This document shows positions 14,754-26,696 of a stretch of DNA of 35,284 nt, in pieces. The stretch lies in NCBI GenBank assembly GCA_019244535.1, contig JAFASL010000794.1, forward strand, positions 1 through 35,284, in the 5' to 3' direction. Under the pieces are notes generated by a model. That model did not search any database and was not told where the DNA came from. It saw only the letters and a program-made list of their open reading frames with translations. Within the stretch, counting starts at the first letter, position 1. Every line of letters begins with the position of its first letter. The position numbers and the translations under genes were made by a program. The stretch comes from Alphaproteobacteria bacterium (GTDB lineage Bacteria; Pseudomonadota; Alphaproteobacteria; ATCC43930; CGMCC-115725).

Positions 14754-17396
14754 ATGAGCAACGCGAACGAGCAAGAGCAGAGCGGGACGGAACAAGAACA
14801 GAAGCGGCCCCTGACACTTGGCCGTAGTGGCGGCAGGCTGGAGCTTCGGAAGCCGGTCGAGACGGCGCAGGTGCGCCAGAGCTTCTCGCATGGGCGCTCC
14901 AAGACCGTAACAGTCGAGGTCCGCAAAAAGCGCACGATTGCCCCGGGTACACAAGAACCGGGACGGGCCGAGGCGGCTACGGTGGTTGCCAGAGAGGCGG
15001 AGCCGCCGGCGGGGACGATGGTCGAACCGGCGCGGCGCACCGTGGTCCTGCCCCGCGCGTTGACCGCTGAGGAAAAGGCCGGTCGGGCTCGCGCCGTGCA
15101 GGAGGATGTCCGCAGAGCCGCCGAAGAAGCCCGCCGGCGCGCTGCCGCGGAAGCGGACCGGCGGCGCGAGGAAGCAGAGCGTGCGGCCGAGGAGGTGCGC
15201 AAGAGAGCCGAGGAAGAAGCCCGCAGAAAAATCGAGGAAGAGGAGGTCCGAAACCGCGCCGAACAGGAAGCGCGCAAGCGCTCGGAAGAAGAAGCACAAC
15301 GGCGCAAGGAGGAAGAAGCACGGCGCGAAATTGCCGAACGCGCCGGCAAGGCGGCGGCCGCGAAAGTCGCGGCGCTGGCTGCGGCGGGTAAGGTCAGTGT
15401 CCCGATCGAGGAAGAGGAAGAGCCAGTCGCAGCGCCCAGGCGCGGCGCCCGGCCGGAGGTCAAGCGGCCGGCGACTCCGGTGCGCCGCGACGAAATGCGT
15501 CGTCGGGCGGGCAAGCTCACGGTGACCCGCGCCCTAACCGATGAGGAAGGAGAGCGCGTGCGCAGCCTGGCTTCGGTTCGCCGGGCAAGAGAGCGCGAGC
15601 GGCAGCGGTTGCATCATGGTGATCAGGAGCAGATCAAGGTCCTTCGCGAAGTGGTCATCCCGGAGACGATTACTGTTCAAGAGCTGGCTAACCGCATGGC
15701 CGAGCGGGCTGCCGACGTGATCAAGTCGCTGATGCGCATCGGAGTGATGGCGACAATCAACCAGGTCATCGATGCTGATACCGCCGAACTCATTGTGACC
15801 GAGTTCGGACATCGCTTGCGGCGTGTGTCGGAGGCGGACGTCGAGATCGGCCTGCGCGGCGAGGAGGATGATCCCGGCTCGCTCGAGCCGCGCGCACCGG
15901 TGGTTACCGTGATGGGCCATGTCGATCACGGCAAGACCTCGCTGCTAGACGCGTTGCGCGAGACGGATGTTGCAGGCGGCGAGGCCGGAGGCATCACGCA
16001 GCATATCGGCGCTTACCGGGTGAGCCTGCGCAGCGGCAAGCAGATCACTTTTATCGACACTCCCGGCCATCAGGCATTCACTGCGATGCGTGCGCGGGGC
16101 GCCAATGTGACGGACATTGTGGTGCTTGTTGTGGCAGCCGATGACGGAATCATGGAGCAGACCGTCGAGGCGATCCGCCACGCCAGGGCCGCGCAGGTGC
16201 CGATTATTGTCGCGATCAACAAGATCGATCGGCCCGACGCGAAGCCGGACCGCGTCCGGCAAGAGCTGCTGCAGCACGAGCTGGTTGTAGAGCAACTCGG
16301 CGGCGAGGTGCTTGACGTCGAGGTATCGGCCCTGAAAAAGATTAATCTCGACAAGCTCGAGGAGGCGATCTTATTGCAAGCCGAGCTGCTCGATCTCAAG
16401 GCCAACCCGAAGCGCTCCGCGGAGGGCGTTGTGCTCGAGGCCAAGCTTGAGCGCGGGCGTGGTGCGGTCGCAACGGTACTCATCCAGCGTGGCTCGTTGC
16501 GCGTCGGCGACATTTTTGTGGCGGGCAGCGAATGGGGCCGCGTGCGCGCGCTGCTGGACGACCGCGGACAAAACCTGCGCGAGGCGGGCCCCTCGACACC
16601 GGTCGAGGTTCTGGGGCTCAACGGAACACCCCTTGCGGGCGACGATTTCATCGTCGCGGAAAACGAGAGCCGTGCGCGCGACATTGCGGATTTCCGACAG
16701 CGGCGGCGGCGCGATGCCACTACAACGTCGGGCGCTCGCGGGACTCTCGAGCAGATGTTCTCTCAAATCGCGGCGGGTGTGGCGAAAGAGTTGCCGGTTC
16801 TCGTCAAATCGGATGTCCAGGGTTCCCTGGAGGCGATTGTTGGTTCGCTTGAAAAGCTCTCGACCAGCGAGGTCTCGATCCGCGTGCTGCACTCAGCCGT
16901 CGGCGGCATCAACGAGAGCGACGTAATTCTCGCTAAGGCGTCGGAAGCGGTGATCATCGGGTTCAACGTCCGCGCCAACCCGCAGGCGCGGGAGCTCGCG
17001 CGACGCGACGGCGTAGAAATCCGATATTACTCGATCATTTACGATCTGATCGACGACATGCGCAAAGCGTTGTCCGGACTGCTGGCGCCGACACTGCGCG
17101 AGCGGCTGCTCGGCAACGCCTCGATTCGAGAGGTGTTCAACATCACCAGGGTTGGCAAAGTCGCCGGCTGTATGGTGACCGAGGGTAGCGTCCGGCGTGG
17201 GGCAAAAGTACGCCTCTTGCGCGATAACGTCGTCATTCACGAGGGTTCACTGAAGACCCTAAAGCGCTTCAAGGAAGAAGTCCGCGAGGTCAATCAAGGC
17301 TACGAATGCGGCATGGCCTTTGAAAATTACCAGGACATCCAGACGGGGGACGTCATCGAGTGCTTTGAGGTGGAGGAAGTGGCGCGTGCCTTGTAA
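14754..17396 (+). CDS. infB: Translation initiation factor IF-2
   Basis: 880 residues. This GTPase delivers fMet-tRNA to the 30S P site and promotes subunit joining. The N-terminus has the alphaproteobacterial IF-2-associated segment ([20 protein letters not shown]). A long Glu/Arg/Ala-rich charged helix follows (about 105-205) and then the IF2_N domain (about 305-360, [20 protein letters not shown]). The G domain has G1 GHVDHGKT (388-395), [11 protein letters not shown]3 DTPGH (435-439) and G4 NKID (489-492). Domains II, III and IV follow ([59 protein letters not shown]). ATG 14754 is 15 nt after the ylxR stop with only a weak GGATCGAG upstream. It is complete and in its canonical operon position. 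The charged helix is simple in composition and its length varies widely among species. Confidence 0.98.
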   Translation: MSNANEQEQSGTEQEQKRPLTLGRSGGRLELRKPVETAQVRQSFSHGRSKTVTVEVRKKRTIAPGTQEPGRAEAATVVAREAEPPAGTMVEPARRTVVLPRALTAEEKAGRARAVQEDVRRAAEEARRRAAAEADRRREEAERAAEEVRKRAEEEARRKIEEEEVRNRAEQEARKRSEEEAQRRKEEEARREIAERAGKAAAAKVAALAAAGKVSVPIEEEEEPVAAPRRGARPEVKRPATPVRRDEMRRRAGKLTVTRALTDEEGERVRSLASVRRARERERQRLHHGDQEQIKVLREVVIPETITVQELANRMAERAADVIKSLMRIGVMATINQVIDADTAELIVTEFGHRLRRVSEADVEIGLRGEEDDPGSLEPRAPVVTVMGHVDHGKTSLLDALRETDVAGGEAGGITQHIGAYRVSLRSGKQITFIDTPGHQAFTAMRARGANVTDIVVLVVAADDGIMEQTVEAIRHARAAQVPIIVAINKIDRPDAKPDRVRQELLQHELVVEQLGGEVLDVEVSALKKINLDKLEEAILLQAELLDLKANPKRSAEGVVLEAKLERGRGAVATVLIQRGSLRVGDIFVAGSEWGRVRALLDDRGQNLREAGPSTPVEVLGLNGTPLAGDDFIVAENESRARDIADFRQRRRRDATTTSGARGTLEQMFSQIAAGVAKELPVLVKSDVQGSLEAIVGSLEKLSTSEVSIRVLHSAVGGINESDVILAKASEAVIIGFNVRANPQARELARRDGVEIRYYSIIYDLIDDMRKALSGLLAPTLRERLLGNASIREVFNITRVGKVAGCMVTEGSVRRGAKVRLLRDNVVIHEGSLKTLKRFKEEVREVNQGYECGMAFENYQDIQTGDVIECFEVEEVARAL

Positions 17397-17448
17397 TCCT
17401 CCGAGCTCTTGGACCGGACCCGGCACGCGAAACGCCGCAGAACTGTGA

Positions 17449-17895
17449 ATGGTTAAAAGGCGGCGCAGCCGACAGCAGCCAAAACTCGGCGGGGCCGAAT
17501 ACCACGCCAGCCAGCGACAGCTCCGGGTCGGGGAGGAACTGCGCCATGTGCTGGCTAGAATTCTACGCGACGGAGAATGCCGCGACCCGGCGCTCGACGA
17601 CGCGAGCATAACCGTCACCGAAGTGCGGTTGAGCCCCGATCTGCGCAGCGCGACGGCGTTCGTCATGCCGCTCGGGGGTGCGAACGCGGCGGAAGTGGTC
17701 GCGGCTCTGAGGCGTTGCGCCGTTTTCCTCAAAGGGGTTCTCGCGCGGGAGGTTCAGCTGCGCAACACACCGAACCTTATCTTCGCGCTCGATGGTTCCT
17801 TCGATGAGGCCGCCAGAATCTCAGCCTTGTTGGCGAGGCCCGAAGTAGCGCGTGATCTCGAGCCGCACGCACCTAGTCCCAGGAATGAGTGTTGA
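17449..17895 (+). CDS. rbfA: Ribosome-binding factor A
   Basis: 148 residues. RbfA is a KH-fold factor that binds immature 30S near helix 1 of 16S rRNA and is needed for its final processing. The signature runs RQLRVGEELRHVLARILRDG near the N-terminus, then ITVTEVRLSPDLRSATAFVMP and a basic end of the domain (LAREVQLRNTPNLIFALDGS). An Arg-rich leader (MVKRRRSRQQPKLGG) precedes the domain. ATG 17449 lies 52 nt after infB; no clear ribosome site is seen. The 3' end overlaps the truB start by 7 nt (GTGTTGA), which suggests coupling. Order infB-rbfA-truB is canonical. Confidence 0.95.
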   Translation: MVKRRRSRQQPKLGGAEYHASQRQLRVGEELRHVLARILRDGECRDPALDDASITVTEVRLSPDLRSATAFVMPLGGANAAEVVAALRRCAVFLKGVLAREVQLRNTPNLIFALDGSFDEAARISALLARPEVARDLEPHAPSPRNEC

Positions 17896-18794
17896 CCGGT
17901 AAGAGCGGCGCTGACGGGTGGCTGATTATAGACAAGCCGTTCGGCCTGACCTCGAACCAAGTCGTCCGGGCGGTTCGCCGGTGCTACGGCGGAAAAGTTG
18001 GTCATGCAGGCACTCTCGATCCGCTCGCGACGGGTGTGCTCCCCATTGCGGTCGGCGAAGCGACTAAAACGGTTGCCTACGCGATGAACGGGTGGAAGCG
18101 TTACCGCTTTCGGATCCGTTGGGGCGTCGCGCGCGCAACGGAAGATTGCGAGGGCGAGGTCACCGGGAAATCCCGGGTGCGGCCGCGCCACGAGGAGATC
18201 GAGGCGATCCTGCCTAGGTTTATCGGCACGATCATGCAGCGGCCGCCGGCATACTCGGCGATTAAGATCGATGGGTGCCGGGCCTACAAGCTGGCGCGAA
18301 GCGACAAGCCGCCGGTGCTGGCCGCTAGGCCAGTCGATATCGCCGAGTTGCGGCTTGTAGCGATGCCCGATCGCGACCATGCCGATTGTGAGGCGCTGGT
18401 CGGAAAGGGGACGTACATACGCGCGCTGGCCCGCGATCTCGGTGCTGCGCTCGGGACGCTTGCCCACGTAGCAGCGCTGCGCCGTCTTTCGGTCGGGCGC
18501 TTCACGGAAAGCCAAGCAACGAGGCTGGATTTACTCGCCGAGCGTGTGCATATAGCAGCGGATTGCGGATTTCTGCTTCCGATCGAGACAGGGCTGGACG
18601 ACATCCCGGCTTTGGTCCTGACGGGAGCAGAAGCCGCTCGGCTGCGTAACGGGCAGAGCGTGATGCCGTCGGAGGCTGGTCTTAACCGGCTGAAAGAATG
18701 CGCAGTGATTGGCGCTTGGCACGACCAAGCCCTGATTGCGCTGGCCCGGGTGGAAAACGGCCGCATTCGCCCGGTGCGAGTCATCAATCGTTGA
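17889..18794 (+). CDS. truB: tRNA pseudouridine(55) synthase
   Basis: About 301 residues from GTG 17889; TTG 17892 is the next possible start. TruB makes pseudouridine 55 in the T loop of tRNAs. It starts [20 protein letters not shown] and carries the catalytic Asp (D44) in [60 protein letters not shown] and [16 protein letters not shown] are further family motifs. The C-terminal part (about 235-301) resembles the shortened PUA-like TruB C-domain. The start lies inside the rbfA 3' end, with AGGA at 17881-17884. The stop (18792-18794) overlaps the ribosome site of rpsO, consistent with a continuous operon. Confidence 0.97.
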   Translation: MLTGKSGADGWLIIDKPFGLTSNQVVRAVRRCYGGKVGHAGTLDPLATGVLPIAVGEATKTVAYAMNGWKRYRFRIRWGVARATEDCEGEVTGKSRVRPRHEEIEAILPRFIGTIMQRPPAYSAIKIDGCRAYKLARSDKPPVLAARPVDIAELRLVAMPDRDHADCEALVGKGTYIRALARDLGAALGTLAHVAALRRLSVGRFTESQATRLDLLAERVHIAADCGFLLPIETGLDDIPALVLTGAEAARLRNGQSVMPSEAGLNRLKECAVIGAWHDQALIALARVENGRIRPVRVINR

Positions 18795-18807
18795 AGGAAC
18801 CAGATCG

Positions 18808-19077
18808 ATGTCGATCACTGCCGAACGCAAGCAGGCGCTCATCACCGAATACGGTGCTAAGGAGGGCGATACCGGGTCAGCGGAGGTCCAAGTCGCCATC
18901 TTGAGCGAGCGGATTCGCAATTTAACGACTCACCTCTCGACCCATAAGAAGGATTTCCATTCGAGACGAGGCCTGCTCGTAATGGTCGGCCAGCGGCGTC
19001 GGTTATTGGATTATCTGAAAAGATCGAGCGTGCAGCGTTACGAGACCTTGATCGGCCGACTGGGGTTACGACGCTGA
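18808..19077 (+). CDS. rpsO: 30S ribosomal protein S15
   Basis: 89 residues, exactly the family length. A primary 16S rRNA-binding protein of the platform. It begins [20 protein letters not shown] with [16 protein letters not shown], then [19 protein letters not shown], and ends with a basic [20 protein letters not shown] segment. ATG 18808 is preceded by AAGGA (18794-18798) with 9-nt spacing; a longer in-frame extension from 18736 overlaps the end of truB and is rejected. It stands between truB and pnp as in most proteobacteria. Autoregulation through the mRNA leader is known in E. coli, but the 13-nt truB-rpsO gap here leaves little room for a separate pseudoknot. Confidence 0.98.
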   Translation: MSITAERKQALITEYGAKEGDTGSAEVQVAILSERIRNLTTHLSTHKKDFHSRRGLLVMVGQRRRLLDYLKRSSVQRYETLIGRLGLRR

Positions 19078-19265
19078 GCCCGTTTGCATGCCCAATTCGA
19101 CCGACACGCCCGTCGCATGCACACGGCGTGCGGACGAATTGTCCGGTAGATGTTTATCGGCCGTGCGGCGTTGCGACGCTGCCGTGCTTGTTCAGTCCGA
19201 CGGTCGAGGCGCCCTTATGCGCCCAGCCAGACTGTCGCCCAAAGTTCCCAAAAGGATGACACCGA

Positions 19266-21413
<2,148 letters not shown>

Positions 21414-21466
21414 AAACGTCGGATGCCGGGCGGGACGGTCACTTGCTTCCCGCGATTATCGCGCCG

Positions 21467-22330
21467 ATGGTGCCGCACCCGCTGTCTGCCTTATCCAGGA
21501 CTTTAAGGAGAGGCGATCAGACCAAAATCGTCCTCCCACCCGTAATCGGTCACCGCGGCGCCGCCGGATATGCGCCTGAAAACACGGCGGCCGGTTTTCG
21601 CAAAGCCGCTGCGCTGGGCTGTTGCTGGGTCGAATTCGATGTCCGGTTGACCTCCGACAACCAGCCGGTTTTGCTGCACGATAACCGGTTGGAGCGAACC
21701 ACCGACGGGCGCGGCAAAGTTAATGCGAGGTCGTTCGCCGCGATCCGGCGCCACGATGCCGGGAGTTGGTTGCATCCGTCCTTCGCCAGGGAGCGCGTGC
21801 CGAAGCTGGCGGAGGCGCTTGCTCTTCTCGTCGAACTCGGGCTCGGCGGCAACATCGAACTGAAAGCTGCTCGTGGAAGAGCAGCGGAGACCGGGGCGCT
21901 GGTTTCCTCTTTGCTCGCTTCGAATTGGCCAGACGATCCGGCCCGGCTGTTGATCTCCAGCTTTCAGCCCGTCGCCCTCGCCGCAGCGCGCGATCACGCG
22001 CCACGCGTTCCGCGCGGGATCCTGTTCCGCCGGATCCCAAAGAACTGGTTTCGGATTGCGGCCAAGTTGGGCTGCGCCACTATCCATGCAGACCAACAGC
22101 GCCTTAGTGCGGCCGTCGTGTCGGATATCCGCCAGGCGGGTTATCCGTTGCTCGCCTATACCGTCAACGATCGCGCCAGAGCGCAGACTTTGTTCGATTG
22201 GGGGGTGACATCGGTGTTTTCCGATGTTCCTGATCGCCTGCAAGGCGTCGCGGCCGGCGGCGGCAGTTGTCCGGTGATGGTCGCGAACCGCGCCTCGGCC
22301 GCAGCTCCGCGGCAGGAGGCAATCTGGTGA
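21467..22330 (+). CDS. Glycerophosphodiester phosphodiesterase family protein
   Basis: About 287 residues from ATG 21467; a TTG at 21443 is an alternative, and neither has a clear ribosome site. GDPD enzymes cleave glycerophosphodiesters to glycerol-3-phosphate and an alcohol. The TIM-barrel signature is complete: VIGHRGAAGYAPENTAAGF (His 29, Arg 30, Glu 39), VEFDVRLTSDNQPVLLHD (Glu 56, Asp 58, His 71), then a later ELKAARGRAAE and LISSFQPVAL, with PLLAYTVNDRA and VTSVFSDVPDRLQ at the C-terminus. No convincing signal peptide, so probably cytoplasmic. It follows pnp by 53 nt. Its stop overlaps the next gene's start as GTGA (22327-22330), indicating translational coupling with the oxidoreductase. 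The biochemical link between the two is not obvious. Confidence 0.92.
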   Translation: MVPHPLSALSRTLRRGDQTKIVLPPVIGHRGAAGYAPENTAAGFRKAAALGCCWVEFDVRLTSDNQPVLLHDNRLERTTDGRGKVNARSFAAIRRHDAGSWLHPSFARERVPKLAEALALLVELGLGGNIELKAARGRAAETGALVSSLLASNWPDDPARLLISSFQPVALAAARDHAPRVPRGILFRRIPKNWFRIAAKLGCATIHADQQRLSAAVVSDIRQAGYPLLAYTVNDRARAQTLFDWGVTSVFSDVPDRLQGVAAGGGSCPVMVANRASAAAPRQEAIW

Positions 22331-23724
22331 AACCGCTCCATCCATTGGTAATTTCCGGGCGGGAGGTCCTGCCCCTCGTGGAAGGCGGCAAGGGTATCTC
22401 GGTTTCGAACGGCGAAAGCTCCGGCGCCTGGGCGGCAACCGGGGGTGTCGGCACGTTCTCGGGTGTTAACGCGGACAGCTACACCGAAAGCGGAGATCCG
22501 ATACCGCAGATCTATCATGGGCGGACGCGCGTGGAGCGGCACGAAGAACTCGTCGCTTACGCGGTCGCCGGCGGCATACAGCAAGCGCGGGTGGCTCACG
22601 AGCGCTCCAATGGCGAGGGCCGCATCCACATGAATGTATTGTGGGAAATGGCGGCAGCCGAGCGCGTGTTGCACGGCGTGTTGGAGGGGGCGAGGGGTCT
22701 CATCCATGGCGTCACCTGCGGTGCCGGCATGCCCTACAAAATCGCCGAAATCTGCGCGCGGTACGGGGTGCATTATTACCCGATCGTGTCGTCGGGCCGG
22801 GCGTTCCGGGCATTGTGGAAACGGGCCTACCACCGGTTTCGCGATTGGCTCGGCGGCGTGGTTTACGAAGATCCCTGGCTCGCCGGGGGTCACAACGGCA
22901 TCACCAACAGCGAGGACCCACAGAGCCCCGAACCTCCCTACCCGCGGGTTTGCGAGTTGCGCAGCCTAATGGTCGATTTCGGACTGGCCGAGACGCCGAT
23001 CTTTATGGCGGGCGGGGTCTGGTATTTGCGCGAGTGGGCCGACTGGATCGGCAATCCCGAACTCGGCCCGATCGCCTTCCAATTCGGAACCCGGCCGCTC
23101 CTTACTCAAGAGAGCCCGATTTCCGATGCATGGAAGCGTAAATTGCTGACCTTGGGTGAGGAAGACATCTACCTCAACCACTTTAGTCCCACGGGCTTCT
23201 ATTCCTCCGCTGTGCGCAACCGGTTTCTCGACGAGCTGCAGCAACGGTCGGAGCGCCAGGTCGCCTATGCGATCGAGCCGGTGGGTGAGCACATCGCCTC
23301 GTTCAGCGTTGGTCCTCGCGGCCGTATCGTCTACCTGACGGCGCAGGACAAACTATCGGCCGAGCGCTGGGTCGGCGAGGGGTTCAGTGAAGCCCTGCGC
23401 ACCCCCGATTCGACGCTCATTTTTGTGACGCCGCAAAAGGCGTTCGACATCCGCACCGACCAGATCGGCTGCATGGGCTGCCTCAGCGCATGCCAGTTCT
23501 CCAATTGGGCGCAGAACGAGCCGCGCTCGACCGGGAGAAAAGCCGATCCTCGTAGCTACTGCATCCAGAAGACATTGCAGGCGATCCGTCATTCCGACGA
23601 GGTCGACAGCCAGTTGATGTTCGCGGGACACAACGCCTACCGCTTCGCCTCGGACCCGTTCTATGCCAACGGGTATGTGCCCTCTGTGCGCGAGCTCGTC
23701 GAACGCTTGCAAACCGGCGATTGA
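22327..23724 (+). CDS. Nitronate monooxygenase-like FMN oxidoreductase with C-terminal Cys cluster
   Basis: 465 residues, longer than the roughly 320-370 of typical nitronate monooxygenases. The opening ISGREVLPLVEGGKGISVSN and GTFSGVN resemble the FMN TIM-barrel of the NPD/FabK group. Further signatures: GARGLIHGVTCGAGMPYKIA, YYPIVSSGRAFRAL, GGVVYEDPWLAGGHNGITNS (His 189 in AGGHNG matches the catalytic-base motif) and FMAGGVWYLREWADWI. The C-terminal part has C382, C385 and C389 (GCMGCLSACQFSNW) and another Cys near 412, a pattern able to hold an Fe-S cluster, as in dienoyl-CoA-reductase-type enzymes. GTG 22327 has AGGAGG (22314-22319) 7 nt upstream and overlaps the GDPD stop. It probably oxidises or reduces a small organic substrate with FMN; true activity is unknown. 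Confidence 0.8.
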   Translation: MKPLHPLVISGREVLPLVEGGKGISVSNGESSGAWAATGGVGTFSGVNADSYTESGDPIPQIYHGRTRVERHEELVAYAVAGGIQQARVAHERSNGEGRIHMNVLWEMAAAERVLHGVLEGARGLIHGVTCGAGMPYKIAEICARYGVHYYPIVSSGRAFRALWKRAYHRFRDWLGGVVYEDPWLAGGHNGITNSEDPQSPEPPYPRVCELRSLMVDFGLAETPIFMAGGVWYLREWADWIGNPELGPIAFQFGTRPLLTQESPISDAWKRKLLTLGEEDIYLNHFSPTGFYSSAVRNRFLDELQQRSERQVAYAIEPVGEHIASFSVGPRGRIVYLTAQDKLSAERWVGEGFSEALRTPDSTLIFVTPQKAFDIRTDQIGCMGCLSACQFSNWAQNEPRSTGRKADPRSYCIQKTLQAIRHSDEVDSQLMFAGHNAYRFASDPFYANGYVPSVRELVERLQTGD

Positions 23725-24101
23725 GCCGATTAAGCATCGAACCGCTCCCGATTTTCTCGCGGGACCAGCGAGGGCCAGGTCGACAGCGGTGGTCTGCGCG
23801 CCCGCGCGCGCGTTGACCAGGATGCCGAAAAATACCCCTAGTTTGGGATGCTTCTAAGGAGTTGACTCGGCCTGCGGGTGCTGTCCATTATCCGTCATCG
23901 CTTCGGCTCGGCCGCATTTCCGCGACCGCCTCGTTCCAAAGGACATCGAGCGGACGGATGGCGTATTCTCACATCGAGCGACCTGCGGAGGCCCTTGCGG
24001 TCTCGCGGAGAGAGGGAGGATCCGGGCTCGGCTCCTTCCCCGGCCAAACCACGATGCAATGATCAGCGTGTGATTCACCAACACAAGGAGGAGACCTAAA
24101 G
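23725..24101. other. 377-bp intergenic region before the DUF1800-DUF1501-NHL genes
   Basis: No protein-coding signal was recognised; short open frames on both strands lack family features. The region holds a possible small hairpin (CTCGC 23756-23760 with GCGAG 23768-23772), a run of alternating GC (about 23797-23813), a promoter-like pair near 23862-23891 and the ribosome site of the DUF1800 gene at 24085-24091. If the promoter is real, the leader would be about 200 nt. Confidence 0.6.
23862..23891 (+). promoter_or_regulatory. Candidate promoter for the DUF1800-DUF1501-NHL genes
   Basis: TTGACT (23862-23867) and CATTAT (23886-23891) are separated by 18 bp, five and four matches to the sigma-70 boxes. 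It is the best promoter-like pair seen in the long gap before the DUF1800 gene. No experimental or comparative support. Confidence 0.35.
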
Positions 24102-25505
24102 ATGGCACACCAGGATGACATCGCTCTGATGGCGCACCTGATGCGCCGTGCTGGCTTTGGCGCGGGCCGCGACGAGCTCGAAGAGCGAGTAAAGAAGGGC
24201 TACGAGGCGACGGTCGAGGAGTTGCTGCATCCCGAAACGCAGCCCGAGGTCGACGCATACACCTTATTGCGCTATCAGCCGGCATCGCTGTTGCCGGGCG
24301 GGCAGCCGCCGATGGGCAACGTCAATTGGATGTACTATCTGGTCAATACTCAGCGGCCGCTTGAAGAAAAGATGGCGCTGTTCTGGCATCATGTCTTCGC
24401 CACCGGCAATTCAAAGGTCGACAATTACGACCAACTGCTGGAGCAGATCAATCTGTTCCGTGAAAAGGGCATGGGCAACTACCGCGAGCTGTTGCTCGAC
24501 GTCGCGAAAAACCCGACGATGATCTTCTGGCTGGACAACCAGCAGAACCATGGCACCGCGGTAAACGAGAACTGGGGCCGCGAGCTCCTCGAATTGTTCA
24601 GCCTCGGTGCCGGGAACTACACCGAGAAGGACGTGCGGGAATGCTCGCGGGCTTTCACGGGATGGACCTTTGAGACCAAGATTCCGCGCGCGCCGTATGG
24701 CCGGTTCCCGTGGAAATTTGAATATCGCCCCGAAGACCACGACGACGGCGAGAAAGAATTTCTCGGTCACAAAGGCCGATTCAACGGCGAAGACATCATA
24801 GACATCGTCGTGCAGCAGCCGGCTTGCGGCAAGTTCATCTGCCGCCACCTCTACAACTTCTTCGTGGCGGACGAGCCTCAGGTGCCGGCCTGGCCGATTG
24901 AGCCGCCGCAAGACCAGAAGGCCATCGACACTTTGGTCGGGGCGTTCCGCGATGCGAAGTTCGACATGAAGCCCGTGTTGCGCACGCTGTTCAACTCGGA
25001 CTTCTTCAAGAACGCCCGCTTCAAGCATATGAAGTCGCCGGCCGAGGTCGTGGTCGGCACGTTGCGATTGGTTGGCGGTCATGAGCTTCCGAAGCCGGGC
25101 ATCGGCGAGCTGTCGATGCAGCCCACTTATATGGGCCAGGATCTGCTCAATCCGCCGTCGGTCGAAGGCTGGCATACCGGTAAGGAGTGGATCAACAGTG
25201 GCTCCTTGATGGCGCGCATCAACTTCGTTGCGGAGAAGGTTGGCGACACATCACTGCCGGGCGTCCAAGCAATCATTGGCCGCTTGAAGCAGCGTGGCTC
25301 GCTCAGCCCCGAGCAGCTCGTCGATGGCTGTCTGGACCAGATCGGCCCAGTCGAGGTTGGTGCCGACACCAAACAAGAGCTGACTTCACAGGCCAAGGAA
25401 TGGGGCCAGATCAGCTGGGACAACGGCAACGCGCAAATTGCCGATCAGCGAGTTGCTCAAATGCTGCAGCTGATTGCCGCCACCAGAGAGTATCAGTTCG
25501 GCTAA
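24102..25505 (+). CDS. DUF1800 family protein
   Basis: 467 residues. It opens with the DUF1800 pattern DIALMAHLMRRAGFGAGRDE, followed by LEEKMALFWHHVFATGNSKV (the WHxHF-like block), GNYRELLLDVAKNPTMIFWL, NENWGRELLELFSLGAGNYT, DVRECSRAFTGWTF, KFICRHLYNFFVADE and FKHMKSPAEVVVGTLR; DLLNPPSVEGWHTGKEWINS is near the end of the domain. All main blocks of the family are present. The molecular role of the family is unknown; it is usually paired with a DUF1501 gene, as here. No signal peptide or membrane segment is seen. ATG 24102 has a strong AAGGAGG (24085-24091) about 10 nt upstream. The DUF1501 gene follows 34 nt after the stop. The family call is firm; function is not known. Confidence 0.92.
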   Translation: MAHQDDIALMAHLMRRAGFGAGRDELEERVKKGYEATVEELLHPETQPEVDAYTLLRYQPASLLPGGQPPMGNVNWMYYLVNTQRPLEEKMALFWHHVFATGNSKVDNYDQLLEQINLFREKGMGNYRELLLDVAKNPTMIFWLDNQQNHGTAVNENWGRELLELFSLGAGNYTEKDVRECSRAFTGWTFETKIPRAPYGRFPWKFEYRPEDHDDGEKEFLGHKGRFNGEDIIDIVVQQPACGKFICRHLYNFFVADEPQVPAWPIEPPQDQKAIDTLVGAFRDAKFDMKPVLRTLFNSDFFKNARFKHMKSPAEVVVGTLRLVGGHELPKPGIGELSMQPTYMGQDLLNPPSVEGWHTGKEWINSGSLMARINFVAEKVGDTSLPGVQAIIGRLKQRGSLSPEQLVDGCLDQIGPVEVGADTKQELTSQAKEWGQISWDNGNAQIADQRVAQMLQLIAATREYQFG

Positions 25506-25539
25506 GACGCAGACTTAGTACGCAAGGAGGAACTAAGCG

Positions 25540-26679
25540 ATGCCCGAAACACAGACTGCGCAGAAAGACCCGGTTATAGTTGTTCTGCAACTGACCGGTG
25601 GAAACGATTACCTGAACACCGTGATCCCCTACAACAATCCGTTGTATCGCGACAACCGGAAGGCGGTCGGGATTCCTGACAACCAGATCATGCACCTCGA
25701 CAAGGACTACGGCATCCCGCACTACATGGCGCCGTTGAAGCAGTTCTGGGATGACAACAAGCTGGCCATCCTGCACGGCGTCGGCTGGAAGGAGTCGCCG
25801 CGGTCCCATTTCCGGGCCATGGACATCTGGCACACCTGCGAGCCAATCAAGGTCGGAACCGAAGGATGGCTCGGGCGCGTGGCGCGCGAATTCGATCCCA
25901 AGAAGGAAAACGTCGTCACAACCGTCAGCTTCGGGCCGAGCCTGCCGCGCTCGCTGGCAGTGCCGGGAGTGCCGGTGGCGTGCGTGGCCGGCCCGCTCGA
26001 GAAATACGGCTTCTTGCCCACCATCCAAGGCGAGCAGCGCAAGCAGGTCCTCGAGCGCTTTGCGGCCATGTACAAGCCGGCAATCGGCACCGGCCCGGTA
26101 ATGGATTATATGGCCGATACCGGCATCGACTCCCTGAAGGGCGAAGACATCCTTAAGGTAGCACCGCAGAAGTATTCGTCGACGGTGCAGTATCCCAACA
26201 CGCCGATCGCCCGTAAGCTCAAGGGCATCGCGCAAACCCATCTGGCCGATTTGGGCAGTCGCATTTTCTACTGTGACCACAGCACCTTCGATACCCATGC
26301 CGGTCAGAACCCGGGTCACCAGAATCTATGGACCGCGGTGACCGAGGGTGTCGATGCCTTCATGAAAGACCTGCGCGAGCACGACCACGCCGACAACGTG
26401 ATCTTGCTGATGTTCTCGGAGTTCGGTCGTCGCGTCCGCGACAATGGCTCCGGAACCGATCACGGCGCCGGCGGCGTCGCCTTCGTCCTCGGCGAGAAGG
26501 TCAAGGGCGGCCATTACGGTGAGATGCCCTCCCTCAAGCCAGAGCATCTGGTCCAGGGAGACCTCAACCCGAACATGGACTTCCGCAGCGTCTACTCGAC
26601 GATCCTCGATAAGTGGCTGAAGCTCAATCCGGCCCCGATCGTCAACGGCACCTTCGAGCAACCGGCCTTCCTGCACTGA
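25540..26679 (+). CDS. DUF1501 family protein (alkaline-phosphatase/sulfatase-like fold)
   Basis: 379 residues. Family blocks: VVLQLTGGNDYLNTVIPY (N22, D23), LHGVGWKESPRSHFRAMDIW (S89, H90), YCDHSTFDTHAGQNPGHQNL (D251, H253), LMFSEFGRRVRDNGSGTDHG (E294, D307, H308) and AGGVAFVLGEKVKGGHYG. The conserved Asp/His positions fit a metal-dependent hydrolase-like centre. Many DUF1501 proteins have a Tat signal peptide; this one starts MPETQTAQKDPVIVVLQL with none, so it is predicted cytoplasmic unless exported with a partner. AAGGAGG (25524-25530) lies 9 nt before ATG 25540, inside a possible weak stem (CTTAG 25514-25518 with CTAAG 25533-25537). It sits between the DUF1800 and NHL genes. Substrate and reaction unknown. 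Confidence 0.92.
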   Translation: MPETQTAQKDPVIVVLQLTGGNDYLNTVIPYNNPLYRDNRKAVGIPDNQIMHLDKDYGIPHYMAPLKQFWDDNKLAILHGVGWKESPRSHFRAMDIWHTCEPIKVGTEGWLGRVAREFDPKKENVVTTVSFGPSLPRSLAVPGVPVACVAGPLEKYGFLPTIQGEQRKQVLERFAAMYKPAIGTGPVMDYMADTGIDSLKGEDILKVAPQKYSSTVQYPNTPIARKLKGIAQTHLADLGSRIFYCDHSTFDTHAGQNPGHQNLWTAVTEGVDAFMKDLREHDHADNVILLMFSEFGRRVRDNGSGTDHGAGGVAFVLGEKVKGGHYGEMPSLKPEHLVQGDLNPNMDFRSVYSTILDKWLKLNPAPIVNGTFEQPAFLH

Positions 26680-26696
26680 CGCCAAGTTAGCGGTCC

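Noticed and set aside
21503-22438. 311-codon open frame antisense to the GDPD gene
   Set aside because: The GDPD motifs are intact on the plus strand; the antisense product is Arg/Pro-rich without family features.
23797-23813. Alternating GC run that might be a Z-DNA or repeat array
   Set aside because: It is only about 17 bp in a GC-rich genome and has no repeat unit or spacer structure.
23854-24285. Minus-strand open frame over the gap before DUF1800
   Set aside because: It extends into the conserved DUF1800 start and is low-complexity Arg/Ser/Pro-rich; no evidence of coding.
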